Notes under the pieces: generated by a model
Databases searched by the model: none
Seen by the model: only the letters and a program-made list of their open reading frames with translations
Told to the model about the DNA's origin: nothing
Program-made: the position numbers and the translations under genes
Part shown: one piece after another, positions 42,209 to 50,466 of the stretch
Layout: every line of letters begins with the position of its first letter
Numbering within the stretch: the first letter of the stretch is position 1
NCBI RefSeq assembly: GCF_910585425.1
Contig: NZ_CAJUCP010000023.1
Span: 13,796 to 77,795 of the forward strand
From: an uncultured Acetatifactor sp.
GTDB lineage: Bacteria > Bacillota > Clostridia > Lachnospirales > Lachnospiraceae
DNA length: 64,000 nt
Reading direction: 5' to 3'

Positions 42209-43078
42209 ATGCCAGACACACAGCCGGTCTTCCGACAGGGAAGAGGAGAAGAATATGCCGTCTATACAGGACAGGTATCGGCCAGCTTCGCGCCCGGCCT
42301 GGCGGGCATTACTTATCCTGATCCGCTGTATGAAATATACCGTCCCCGGGGGGATCATTATGTCTTTGAATATGTCATCTCCGGGACGGGCCATGTCCGT
42401 CAGGATGGGGAAAGCGTCACTGTGGCGGCGGGGGACGCCTACATCCTGCAGCCGGGAAGATGCCATCATTATTATTCGGACACGGAGGATCCCTGGACGA
42501 AGATATGGTTCAATGTGGGCGGGAGCCTGGTGAGGCATCTGCTTTCCGACTACCGGCTGGAGAATGTGCTGAAGATTCCGGCTTTTGCCGACAGCAGCCA
42601 TCTCTTTGCCATTTTCCACGCCATAGAGAAGGAGCCGGTCCGCGCGGGGGGAGAGCTGGCGCTGCTCCTGCACAGGTATGTCCAGGCCCTCTCCGACTTT
42701 CTGGGCAGCGAAGCCTGCGGCCAGTCCCGGGCGCTTGCCATGAAGAACTTTATAGAACAGAACGCGTCGCGCCCCCTTACCATCGATGATATCGCGGGCT
42801 GCGTCCCCCTGTCCCGCTCCAGGGCCATCCATCTTTTCCGGGAGACCTATGCCATGACGCCTTACCGATATTATCTGTCGCTGCGGCTCGCGCTTTCCCA
42901 GTCGCTGCTGGAGCGCACTGCCATGCCCATACAGGAGATCGCGAACCGTCTGGGCTTCATGGATTACCGCCATTTTTCCGGATTTTTCAGAAAAGAGACA
43001 GGCGTTTCGCCCTCCTGTTACAGGAAAGGGCACGGCAGGACGGCTGAGCCTGGCAGGGAGGAGCCGGGGGGCCTGTGA
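42209..43078 (+). CDS. AraC family transcriptional regulator
   Basis: 289 residues. The N-terminal cupin-like ligand domain has YEIYRPRGDHYVFEYVISGTGHV and AGDAYILQPGRCHHYY. The C-terminal double helix-turn-helix has NASRPLTIDDIAGCVPLSRSRAIHLFRETYAMTPYRYY and IQEIANRLGFMDYRHFSGFFRKETGVSPSCYR. It is divergent from the GH2 gene with 228 bases between, so it most likely activates that gene in response to a sugar. Confidence 0.92.
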   Translation: MPDTQPVFRQGRGEEYAVYTGQVSASFAPGLAGITYPDPLYEIYRPRGDHYVFEYVISGTGHVRQDGESVTVAAGDAYILQPGRCHHYYSDTEDPWTKIWFNVGGSLVRHLLSDYRLENVLKIPAFADSSHLFAIFHAIEKEPVRAGGELALLLHRYVQALSDFLGSEACGQSRALAMKNFIEQNASRPLTIDDIAGCVPLSRSRAIHLFRETYAMTPYRYYLSLRLALSQSLLERTAMPIQEIANRLGFMDYRHFSGFFRKETGVSPSCYRKGHGRTAEPGREEPGGL

Positions 43079-43136
43079 GATGCAGGGATGTGGAGGCGGA
43101 CCTGTGGGATGGTGTGGGCAGGGGCCGGGAAGATTT

Positions 43137-43166
43137 TTGAATAAAAGGGATAAATTTACATATACT
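43137..43166 (+). promoter_or_regulatory. Promoter for the superoxide dismutase gene
   Basis: TTGAAT at 43137-43142 and TATACT at 43161-43166 with 18-base spacing, about 88 bases before the ATG. No Fur or PerR box was recognised. Confidence 0.5.
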
Positions 43167-43253
43167 TTCCACAGAACCGTAAATGCTCCGGCAGGGATTT
43201 CTCCCTCCGGGCCTGAAAAAAGCCTTGACGGCGGACTGAGAGGTAACTGATTT

Positions 43254-43901
43254 ATGAAAGCTGAAGTATATCCTTTTGTGGCGCGTCCCTTGCCCTATGA
43301 ATATGATGCGCTGGTTCCTGTGCTGGACGCGGAGACATTGACCTTCCATCATGACAAGCATTACAAGACCTATGTGGACAACCTGAACAGCGCGCTGTCG
43401 GATTATCCGGAGCTGCAGAAGAAAAGCCTGACGGAGCTGCTGTCCGATATCAGCATGCTTCCGGGGGCCGTACAGACGGCGGTGCGCAATAACGGCGGCG
43501 GGGTCTATAATCACGAGCTGTATTTCGACTCCATGCGGGAGCCTGCGGGACAGGAGCCCGACGGAGCGCTGGCGGAGGCCATAGAGCGGGACTTCGGCTC
43601 CTACAGGCAGTGGAAGGAGCAGATGAAGCCGGCGGCGGTGAGCAAGTTCGGCTCCGGCTGGGCCTGGCTTGTGGCGGACAAGGACGGCAGGCTGTCCATT
43701 GTGCAGACATCCAACCAGGACGTGCCGGATCTGGAGGAGTATATGCCGATCCTGCTGGTGGATGTCTGGGAACATGCCTATTATCTCCAGTACCAGAACC
43801 GCAGGGCGGATTATGTGGAGAGCTGGTTCGGGCTGATCAACTGGCGCAAGGCCGGGAAGCGGTATGAGGACTGGCTGGCGGAGAAGGCTGTGCGGAAATG
43901 A
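43254..43901 (+). CDS. Iron/manganese superoxide dismutase
   Basis: 215 residues. Metal ligands: His in LTFHHDKHYKTYV, His in VYNHELYFD, and Asp and His in DVWEHAYYLQY. FGSGWAWLV is also diagnostic. It converts superoxide to peroxide and oxygen. In an apparently strict anaerobe it would serve oxygen-exposure defence. Iron versus manganese cannot be settled by eye. The queH gene follows 33 bases later, so both may be co-transcribed. Confidence 0.95.
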   Translation: MKAEVYPFVARPLPYEYDALVPVLDAETLTFHHDKHYKTYVDNLNSALSDYPELQKKSLTELLSDISMLPGAVQTAVRNNGGGVYNHELYFDSMREPAGQEPDGALAEAIERDFGSYRQWKEQMKPAAVSKFGSGWAWLVADKDGRLSIVQTSNQDVPDLEEYMPILLVDVWEHAYYLQYQNRRADYVESWFGLINWRKAGKRYEDWLAEKAVRK

Positions 43902-43934
43902 GGTAGGCCGGCCGGATGGATTTGGAGGGGCTTC

Positions 43935-44633
43935 GTGACTACAAATGTAAATTACCAGAGAGAACTGGAGAAAATCATTGACGGATTGCGGGGTGCAGAG
44001 GGCTTTTCTGCGCCTTCGCTGTTCCTGCACAGCTGCTGCGCCCCTTGCAGCAGCTATGTGCTGGAGTATCTCAGCCGGTATTTCCGGATAACCGTGTTCT
44101 ACTTCAACCCGAACATCTCCGACGTGTCGGAATACCAAAAGCGGGTGGAGGAGCAGAAGCGGCTGATCGCGGCCTATAATGAGGAGAGGAGAGGAGCGGC
44201 TCCCGGAGGCGAAATGCCCAAAAGTCCGGCATATGAGGGCGAGGGCTTCCTCGGCCATCCGATTTCTGTGGTGGAGGGGGACTATGAGCCCGGGCGCTTT
44301 TTTGCGATGGCGAAGGGGCTGGAGGGCTGCCCGGAGGGCGGGGAGCGGTGCTTCCAGTGCTTTGACCTGCGGCTGCGGGAGACGGCGGGACGGGGCGCGG
44401 AGGGCGGCTTCGATTTTTTCGCCACCACGCTGACTATCAGCCCGTTGAAAAATGCACGGAAAATCAATGAAATCGGACAGGCGCTGGCACAGGAATACGG
44501 GATTGCCTGGCTGCCCTCTGATTTCAAGAAAAGGGACGGCTATAAACGCTCCGTCGAGCTGTCAGCCCGATACGGCCTGTACCGGCAGGACTACTGTGGC
44601 TGTACATATTCCAAGGCTTCCCGGCAGGGCTGA
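43935..44633 (+). CDS. queH: Epoxyqueuosine reductase QueH
   Basis: 232 residues from GTG 43935. LHSCCAPCSSYVLEYL gives the first Cys cluster, with later Cys in GERCFQCFDLRLRETA. TTLTISPLKNARKINEIG and SDFKKRDGYKRSVELS...YRQDYCGCTYS are the QueH/DUF208 signatures with the final metal-binding Cys pair. QueH performs the last step of queuosine synthesis in tRNA. A ~15-residue Gly/Pro-rich stretch (ERRGAAPGGEMPKSPAYEGEG) sits in a loop near residue 88. The coding sequence near the end is nearly repeated at 39436. Confidence 0.93.
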   Translation: MTTNVNYQRELEKIIDGLRGAEGFSAPSLFLHSCCAPCSSYVLEYLSRYFRITVFYFNPNISDVSEYQKRVEEQKRLIAAYNEERRGAAPGGEMPKSPAYEGEGFLGHPISVVEGDYEPGRFFAMAKGLEGCPEGGERCFQCFDLRLRETAGRGAEGGFDFFATTLTISPLKNARKINEIGQALAQEYGIAWLPSDFKKRDGYKRSVELSARYGLYRQDYCGCTYSKASRQG

Positions 44634-44700
44634 ACGCAACGAAAAAGGGGAGCAGGCGGAGCATGGCTGTGGGGCGTCGCGTGCGGGGAAGTGGTTGTGT

Positions 44701-44780
44701 CAGTCCAATATGGCCTATGCCGGCATGCAGGTCGTAAAACCGTTTATCTGTTGTGGGAGGGAAACGGGACACAGGCCATA
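44701..44780. repeat. Inverted repeat downstream of queH
   Basis: TATGGCCT (44709-44716) and AGGCCATA (44773-44780), followed by a TTCTTATGTA stretch. The layout and flanks match the inverted repeat at 39447-39509, which also lies beside a coiled-coil gene. It may serve as a terminator for the convergent pair. Confidence 0.5.
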
Positions 44781-44878
44781 GATGGATTCTTATGTAGGAA
44801 ATGATTTGATGCAATCGTGACGATTGCCTGAAAATGCGAATGATGATTCAGGGAATATAGGGTTCGGGCCTCTGTCCG

Positions 44879-45277
44879 TCAGGCCAGCTTCTGGAGCTTC
44901 TCGGAATGGTGGGTGACCACGGTCTTGAGCAGCTCCACATCCTCGAAGACGGAATCCATCTTGTCGGCGTAGATTCTGTAGCGGTTGAACGTGTCGGAGT
45001 AACAGGACTCGATTGTGTCCAGCCGGGGCAGGATGATGTTCTCCTGGCAGAGCTTGATTTGACGGATTTCGTTCTGCATTATCAGCATATTGCTTTTTAT
45101 GGAGGCGATTTCGCCCTTCATGCCTGCGATTTCGCTTCTTATGTCTGCGATTTCGTCCTTCATGTCCGCAATATCGTCCTTCATCGTCTGTAACTCATTT
45201 TTTATCGGTTGTAGTTCGGCTTTCAGCTTTTTGTCCAGCATGCCTGACAGAGCCAGCAGTAATTCATTGTCTGTCAT
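44879..45277 (-). CDS. Coiled-coil protein with 7-residue repeats (paralog of the 39612 gene)
   Basis: 132 residues, ATG at 45277 with AAGGAGGTG upstream. The N-terminal cap MTDNELLLALSGMLDKKLKAE and C-terminal cap ILPRLDTIESCYSDTFNRY...HHSEKLQKLA match the 39612 gene closely. The middle (residues ~25-70) is built of heptads such as MKDEIAD, IRSEIAG, MKGEIAS, so the coiled-coil periodicity differs from its paralog (7 against 11). Function unknown. Convergent with queH. Confidence 0.85.
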   Translation of the reverse strand: MTDNELLLALSGMLDKKLKAELQPIKNELQTMKDDIADMKDEIADIRSEIAGMKGEIASIKSNMLIMQNEIRQIKLCQENIILPRLDTIESCYSDTFNRYRIYADKMDSVFEDVELLKTVVTHHSEKLQKLA

Positions 45278-45331
45278 AAAAATGCACCTCCTTTAAAATG
45301 ATAGATACAGTCATCCAAAACGGAAACCAAT

Positions 45332-45351
45332 CCGGCCGTTCCCTGCCCCGG
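45332..45351 (-). promoter_or_regulatory. Conserved element upstream of the second coiled-coil gene
   Basis: Exact 20-base match to 40112-40131, followed on the far side by similar GGGCGCAAAG / GGCGCACAAG and CCTTTTAT / CCCTTTAT stretches. It lies 55 bases from the start codon (30 in the paralog). Confidence 0.55.
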
Positions 45352-45487
45352 ATAGGTTCATTATAGCAGACGGGGGGCGCAAAGTCACCCTTTATTTTCC
45401 AGGAATCGACAATCTTTTTAGGGCTGGCCCGGATTTGCTTTTTTCAGTGCGGTTTCGGTCTTGGTTCCGGTCTTCGAAAAGAATATG

Positions 45488-45516
45488 TTGCAGGAAGAGG
45501 GCAATTGGGGTATAAT
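45488..45516 (+). promoter_or_regulatory. Promoter for argS
   Basis: TTGCAG at 45488-45493, 17-base spacer, perfect TATAAT at 45511-45516. The ~140-base leader before the ATG has no T-box motif (no AGGGTGG-type sequence seen). The rest of the 380-base gap holds only the conserved element at 45332. Confidence 0.6.
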
Positions 45517-45657
45517 GCTGACACAAAGGCATTGTGTCGGCTGCCGGTTCCGGGCGCACAGAAATGGACGGAATCATGGCGGAATGTTGACGCAAAATGG
45601 TGTTGCGAATCAGGCGGAACACACCTGAGAACGAAATAAAAAGAACGGAGAATCGAG

Positions 45658-47424
45658 ATGAAGAAGATACTGGATGTATTGACGGAGGAAATGGGAAAGG
45701 CTTTCGAGTCGGCCGGGTATGAGGCGAGCTTAGGCAGGGTGACCCTGTCCAACCGCCCGGATTTATGCGAATATCAGTGCAACGGGGCCATGGCGGGGGC
45801 AAAGAAGTATAAGAAGGCTCCTATCATGATTGCCAACGATGTGGCGGCCCGGCTTGCGGACAGCACTGTATTCAAGGAGGCGGCAGCCGTGGCGCCGGGC
45901 TTCCTGAACCTGAAGCTCTCCGAGAGCTTCCTGCTGGGCATGGTGAAAGCCATGGAGTCGGAACCGAAATTTGGATTGGAAATGCCTGAAAAACCGAAGA
46001 AAATAATGATTGACTACGGCGGGGCAAATGTGGCAAAGCCCCTCCATGTAGGCCATCTGCGCCCGGCCATCATCGGTGAGAGCATCAAGCGCATCAGCCG
46101 TTTTGCGGGTCATGAGGTCATCGGGGACGTGCATCTGGGGGACTGGGGCACGCCTATCGGCATGGTGATTACAGAGCTGCAGGAGCGCAAGCCGGAGTTG
46201 CTGTATTTTGACGAGAGCTACCAGGGCGAGTATCCGGCGGAAGAGCCTATCACTGAGGCGGAGTTCGCGGAAATCTATCCCCTGGCCAGCGCCAAGTCCA
46301 AGGAGGATGCGGCGTTCAAGGCCAGGGCTCTGGAGGCCACACGCAAGTTCCAGAAGGGGGTGCGGGGATACCGGGCTCTGTGGAAGCATATCGTGGACGT
46401 GTCCAAGGTGGATCTGAAGCGGAATTACGACAGTCTGAACGTGGAGTTCGACCTGTGGAAGGGCGAGAGCGATGTGAACGATTTGATTCCGGAGATGGTG
46501 ACATATATGAAGGAGGGCGGCTGGGCCTATATCAGCGATGGCGCGCTGGTGGTGGACGTGAAGGAGGAGACTGACACCAAGGAGGTGCCGCCCTGCATGA
46601 TTTTGAAGTCTGATGGGGCTTCCCTTTACAATACCACGGACTTGGCTACTATTATGGAGCGCATGCGCCTTTACGATCCGGATGAGATTATCTATATCAC
46701 GGACAAGCGCCAGGATCTGTACTTTGAGCAGGTGTTCCGCTGCGCCCGGAAGACGAAGCTGGTGAAGCCTGAGACGGTGCTGAAGTTCCTGGGGCACGGC
46801 ACCATGAACGGCAGCGACGGCAAGCCTTTCAAGACCCGGGACGGCGGCGTCATGCGCCTGGACAACCTGGTGCGGGAGACCCAGGAGGAGATGTATCGGA
46901 AGATCAGGGAGGGCAGGGAGATGCCGGAAGGGGAGGCGAAGGCCGTGGCGGAGACAGTGGCGCTGTCCGCGCTGAAGTACGGGGATCTGTCCAACCAGGC
47001 CGCCAAGGATTATGTGTTCGACATCGACCGGTTCACCTCTTTTGAGGGGGATACAGGGCCTTATATCCTGTATACGATTGTGCGTATTAAATCTATCTTA
47101 AATAAGTATAAAGAGCAGGGAGGGAAGACGGAGCGGCTCACCTTCCTGGAAGCGGCGGGCAGCTCGGAGAAGGAGCTGGAGATGGCGCTGGTGCAGTTCA
47201 ACACCATGATCCAGAGCGCTGCGGAGGAGATTGCTCCACATAAAGTGTGCGCTTACATCTATGACTTGGCCAACGCTTTCAACCATTTCTATCACGAGAC
47301 CAAGATTTTGAGCGAGGAGGACGGGGCAAGGCGGGAGAGCCTGATTGCGCTGCTTTCGCTGACCCGGGACGTGCTGGAGACCTGCATCGATTTGCTGGGA
47401 TTTTCTGCGCCGGAGAAGATGTAG
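45658..47424 (+). CDS. argS: Arginyl-tRNA synthetase
   Basis: 588 residues. An N-terminal Arg-S domain of ~110 residues is followed by the class I core: IDYGGANVAKPLHVGHLRPAIIGESIKRI carries the HIGH-type HVGH. DVHLGDWGTPIGMV and the ITDKRQDLYFEQVF/GHGTMNGSDGKPFKTRDGGVM region follow. The helical anticodon-binding domain has DTGPYILYTIVRIKSIL and ends with LGFSAPEKM. Complete and typical in length. A hairpin terminator follows. Confidence 0.96.
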   Translation: MKKILDVLTEEMGKAFESAGYEASLGRVTLSNRPDLCEYQCNGAMAGAKKYKKAPIMIANDVAARLADSTVFKEAAAVAPGFLNLKLSESFLLGMVKAMESEPKFGLEMPEKPKKIMIDYGGANVAKPLHVGHLRPAIIGESIKRISRFAGHEVIGDVHLGDWGTPIGMVITELQERKPELLYFDESYQGEYPAEEPITEAEFAEIYPLASAKSKEDAAFKARALEATRKFQKGVRGYRALWKHIVDVSKVDLKRNYDSLNVEFDLWKGESDVNDLIPEMVTYMKEGGWAYISDGALVVDVKEETDTKEVPPCMILKSDGASLYNTTDLATIMERMRLYDPDEIIYITDKRQDLYFEQVFRCARKTKLVKPETVLKFLGHGTMNGSDGKPFKTRDGGVMRLDNLVRETQEEMYRKIREGREMPEGEAKAVAETVALSALKYGDLSNQAAKDYVFDIDRFTSFEGDTGPYILYTIVRIKSILNKYKEQGGKTERLTFLEAAGSSEKELEMALVQFNTMIQSAAEEIAPHKVCAYIYDLANAFNHFYHETKILSEEDGARRESLIALLSLTRDVLETCIDLLGFSAPEKM

Positions 47425-47463
47425 GGTTGTAGGACGGGCAGGATATAGCAGGCTGTATTAGGG

Positions 47464-47505
47464 GGCTGTCTCATGAGGGGATTTCATGGGACGGCCTTTC
47501 TTTTT
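47464..47505 (+). terminator. Intrinsic terminator after argS
   Basis: GGCTGTCTCATGA (47464-47476) pairs over 13 positions, counting G-T wobbles, with TCATGGGACGGCC (47484-47496), then TTTCTTTTT. Confidence 0.85.
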
Positions 47506-47681
47506 CCCTGAGATTTTATTGGGGCGGGTCTGCACGGACTACAGTCAGTGGGGATGGGGACGGAAGGGGGCTCTTTTCCTGCTGGAATCAGTATTCTTTT
47601 CGCCGGTAGAGGCCAACGGTCAGCAGATAGGACAGGGCATAGAGTCGGCTGAACAGGCGGGCAGGGCGGTGCATCACTGGT

Positions 47682-47863
47682 AAATATACGGGAATCGGCA
47701 CTTTCACGATTGTGGAGGAGGCGGACGGCAAGGGCGCATCCAGGTGGGGGCTTTTGAAATCCTATCAGAGCGGACGAAATCCTCCTTTCTCAGTGGTGCA
47801 TATTAACTCTGGAAGCACGGATTATCAACTCAATTTTTATGTTGAGCGGGCTGTTTTTCTATA
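47682..47863 (+). pseudogene. Remnant of a cell-wall lytic enzyme tail (SH3-like)
   Basis: With no start codon, this frame reads KYTGIGTFTIVEEADGKGAS then RWGLLKSYQSGRN. From memory this resembles the terminal SH3-type segment of phage or secreted amidases. It then runs into unrelated sequence and stops at 47863. It is the only recognisable content of the 645-base gap after argS besides the terminator and the promoter at 47939, and points to a lost prophage or hydrolase gene. Confidence 0.4.
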
Positions 47864-47938
47864 AGCAGCGTATTGTGACAGGACTGTGATAAGGCTGTGG
47901 TCAGAGTCTGAAAATTCTGCAAATCATTTTCCATCCTA

Positions 47939-48039
47939 TTGACAAAAGCAAGGAGTAAGAGGTATACTTAAAATTGAGTTAGCGGCTACTAACACAGAAC
48001 AGCCGCATTTTTTAGAGATACAGGTTAGTTTTTACTAAC
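47939..48039 (+). promoter_or_regulatory. Promoter with paired GTTAG-N6-CTAAC operators and a possible attenuator
   Basis: TTGACA (47939-47944), 18-base spacer, TATACT (47963-47968). Two 16-base dyads GTTAG-N6-CTAAC lie just downstream at 47978-47993 and 48024-48039. GCGGCT (47982-47987) can pair with AGCCGC (48001-48006), followed by ATTTTTT, an intrinsic-terminator-like hairpin overlapping the first dyad. The downstream gene is a metal-binding HMA protein, so a metal-responsive DtxR-type repressor is a reasonable guess for the dyads. Confidence 0.6.
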
Positions 48040-48069
48040 TATAATTAGGAAAGAAAAGGAGGACGTTTT

Positions 48070-48327
48070 ATGGTGAAGATAACAGTAGGCATAGAAGGGA
48101 TGGCCTGCGGTATGTGCGAGGTGCATATCAATGAGGCTGTAAGGAATGCCTTTCAGGTAAAGAAAGTGACAAGCTCACATGCAAAGAAGCGGACTGTCAT
48201 AATTGCGGAAAAAGAGATTCCGGAGCAGGAACTGAAAAATATGGTTGCAAAAGCAGGATACAGTGTTGTTTCTGTAATCAGTGAGCCTTATGAGAAGAAT
48301 GGGCTGTTCGGGCTGTTCCGGCAGTGA
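48070..48327 (+). CDS. Heavy-metal-associated (HMA) domain protein
   Basis: 85 residues with AAAAGGAGG upstream. VGIEGMACGMCEVHINEAV carries the C-x-x-C metal site (G-M-x-C-x-x-C) of CopZ/MerP-like domains, and the ferredoxin-like beta-alpha-beta pattern continues to about residue 70. It probably binds or passes a soft metal ion. A stand-alone chaperone, or a fragment cut from a larger P-type ATPase cluster; no ATPase is nearby. The operators upstream suggest metal-dependent control. Confidence 0.85.
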   Translation: MVKITVGIEGMACGMCEVHINEAVRNAFQVKKVTSSHAKKRTVIIAEKEIPEQELKNMVAKAGYSVVSVISEPYEKNGLFGLFRQ

Positions 48328-48403
48328 TGGTGGTTTTCGGATTCTTCAGATTTGTGACGGATGTAATTCATCAGATGTCCGGCCTCCTTTCAGGGTATGC
48401 TGA

Positions 48404-48537
48404 TTTATTCCCGCGAGCAATGAGCCAAGCGGCCGTGCTTGCACGGCCAGTTGGCGAATGCCGCGAGGGTCAAATACCCCGCTGCTCTGCAGCGTTGCAA
48501 GCTTGATACCCCGTTGCTTGCAGCGGGGTATTTGATT
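48404..48537. repeat. 134-bp structured dispersed repeat, copy 1
   Basis: Differs from copy 2 (53314-53447) at a single position. It contains three hairpins: GGCCGTG/CACGGCC, CGCTGC/GCAGCG and ATACCCCG/CGGGGTAT. The 288-base gap between the HMA gene and the ABC genes is mostly this element. It is in direct orientation with copy 2, and no gene is encoded in it with confidence. Confidence 0.9.
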
Positions 48538-48615
48538 CAGGTAAGGTTATCCTAGCACAGACGGCTGGAATGGGGAAAGCGCTGCCTATAAAATGACGAT
48601 TGCGGAGGTAAATTT

Positions 48616-50466
48616 ATGATGATCAATAAAAGGCTGATCGGGACAGTCAGCGAAAGCAAAAAGTACATAGCAGGGAATGTGGCGGCACAGTGGTGTTCCC
48701 TTGCGGCGAATATTGTCATGATGACGGCAGTGACAGGCCTGCTTGCTTCTCTTTTCCATAAAACGGCAGATAAAAACAACGGGTTCCTTACGGCGGCTAT
48801 AGCAGCGGCGGCAGTTATGGTTCGTTATAACTGCACACTTCTTTCAAGCCGTATGGGATATCTCTCATCCAAAACGGTTAAAAAAACATTGCGTGAAAAA
48901 ATATATGAAAAACTTCTGCGGCTGGGCGCTTCTTACAATGAGCAGGTGAAAACATCGGAAGTGGTGCAGGTAGCGGTGGAGGGCGTGGAGCAGCTCGAAA
49001 CCTATTTCGGGGCATATCTCCCGCAGTTTTTTTATGCAATGCTTGCCCCGCTTACATTGTTTTCCTGTTTGTGCTTTGTCAATGTGCCGTCCGCTGTTGT
49101 ACTGTTTGTATGTGTGCCTCTGATACCTGTATCGATTGCGGCGGTGCAGACATGGGCAAAAAAGCTGCTGTCAAAATATTGGGGGCAGTACACGGCTTTG
49201 GGAGATACCTTCCTGGAAAACCTGCAGGGGCTTACGACACTGAAAATCTACCAGTCTGACAGTTTTAAGAATGAGGAGATGAACCGCGAGGCGGAAAAGT
49301 TCCGTAGAATAACCATGAAAGTCCTGACAATGCAGCTTAATTCGATCACGGTCATGGATCTGATTGCCTATGGGGGTGCGGCATTAGGGGTGATTATGGC
49401 GGCAACGCAGTTCCGTGCAGGGAATGTGACCCTTTCAGGGTGTCTTTTGGTTATCCTGCTCTCGGCGGATTTCTTCATCCCTATGCGGCAGCTTGGCAGC
49501 TTCTTTCATGTTGCGATGAACGGCATGGCGGCAAGCGATAAGATCTTCCGTCTGCTGGATCTTCCCGAAGCAGAAGAGAAAACAGGGAGCTTTCCGCAGG
49601 ACTGTAAAATTGTCTGTACCGGGCTGCGCTTTTCCTATGGTGAAAATTCCACCGATGGAGGGAATTCCTTTAATGAAGATAATTCCTCCTGCGGAGGAAG
49701 GGAAATCCTGCATGGGATCTCCATGCAGTTCCCGAAAGGGGGATTTGTTTCCATTGTCGGGGAGAGCGGCTGTGGAAAATCCACCATGGCAGCAGTCCTT
49801 ATGGGGAGGGGCCGCGGCTATGGCGGCTCGGTGAAAATCGGAGACAAAGAACTTTCAGATATAAGGGAAACGGAGCTTATGAAAAACATCACCTATGTCA
49901 GCCACCAAAGCTATCTGTTCAAGGGCACCGTGAAGGAGAACCTTCTGATGGGAAAGCCGGATGCCTCTGACCGGGAGCTTTGGGAGATCCTTAATCGGGT
50001 GAACCTGGCGGGATTTCTGAAATCCGGGGGCGGGCTTGGGACGCTCCTTACGGAAAAAGCCTCGAACCTGTCAGGCGGGCAGCGCCAGAGGCTTGCGCTG
50101 GCAAGGGCGCTCTTACATGACAGCCCGGTGTATATTTTTGATGAAGCCACCTCCAATATTGATGTGGAGAGCGAGAACGACATTATGCGGGAAATCCATG
50201 CACTGGCCGGGCAGAAAACGGTGATCCTCATTTCCCACCGTCTTGCCAGTGTGACGGTTTCAGACAACATCTATGTGATGGACAAAGGGAATGTGGCGGA
50301 AAGCGGCAGCCATGAAGAACTGCTGGCAGGAGGCGGCGTTTATGCAAAGCTGTGGGATACACAGCAGAGCCTTGAAAATTACGGGAATTCCCCAAGGGCA
50401 TACCTGGATGGCCATTCTGCTGGTGTAGAAGGCCGGGACAGAAGAAAGGATGGTGCGGCCAGATGA
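48616..50466 (+). CDS. CydD-like ABC transporter, fused permease/ATPase
   Basis: 616 residues. Six helices in residues ~15-310; VEQLETYFGAYLPQFFYAML is typical of CydD. The ATPase has Walker A GESGCGKST, signature LSGGQRQRLALARALL, Walker B VYIFDEATSNID and H-loop ISHRLA. A short insertion of ~17 residues rich in Ser, Asn and Gly lies between the FSYGEN strand and REILHGISM. The partner subunit overlaps by ATGA. CydDC exports thiols in E. coli; substrate here is not known. The pair lies between the two 134-bp repeats. Confidence 0.88.
   Translation: MMINKRLIGTVSESKKYIAGNVAAQWCSLAANIVMMTAVTGLLASLFHKTADKNNGFLTAAIAAAAVMVRYNCTLLSSRMGYLSSKTVKKTLREKIYEKLLRLGASYNEQVKTSEVVQVAVEGVEQLETYFGAYLPQFFYAMLAPLTLFSCLCFVNVPSAVVLFVCVPLIPVSIAAVQTWAKKLLSKYWGQYTALGDTFLENLQGLTTLKIYQSDSFKNEEMNREAEKFRRITMKVLTMQLNSITVMDLIAYGGAALGVIMAATQFRAGNVTLSGCLLVILLSADFFIPMRQLGSFFHVAMNGMAASDKIFRLLDLPEAEEKTGSFPQDCKIVCTGLRFSYGENSTDGGNSFNEDNSSCGGREILHGISMQFPKGGFVSIVGESGCGKSTMAAVLMGRGRGYGGSVKIGDKELSDIRETELMKNITYVSHQSYLFKGTVKENLLMGKPDASDRELWEILNRVNLAGFLKSGGGLGTLLTEKASNLSGGQRQRLALARALLHDSPVYIFDEATSNIDVESENDIMREIHALAGQKTVILISHRLASVTVSDNIYVMDKGNVAESGSHEELLAGGGVYAKLWDTQQSLENYGNSPRAYLDGHSAGVEGRDRRKDGAAR

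Noticed and set aside
40265..43033. A 922-residue version of the GH2 protein
   Set aside because: The extra N-terminus is antisense to the AraC gene; the ATG at 41980 has an AGGAGGG site and gives a normal GH2 start.
45517..45657. T-box riboswitch before argS
   Set aside because: No AGGGTGG-type T-box sequence and no specifier-stem pattern seen in the ~140-base leader.
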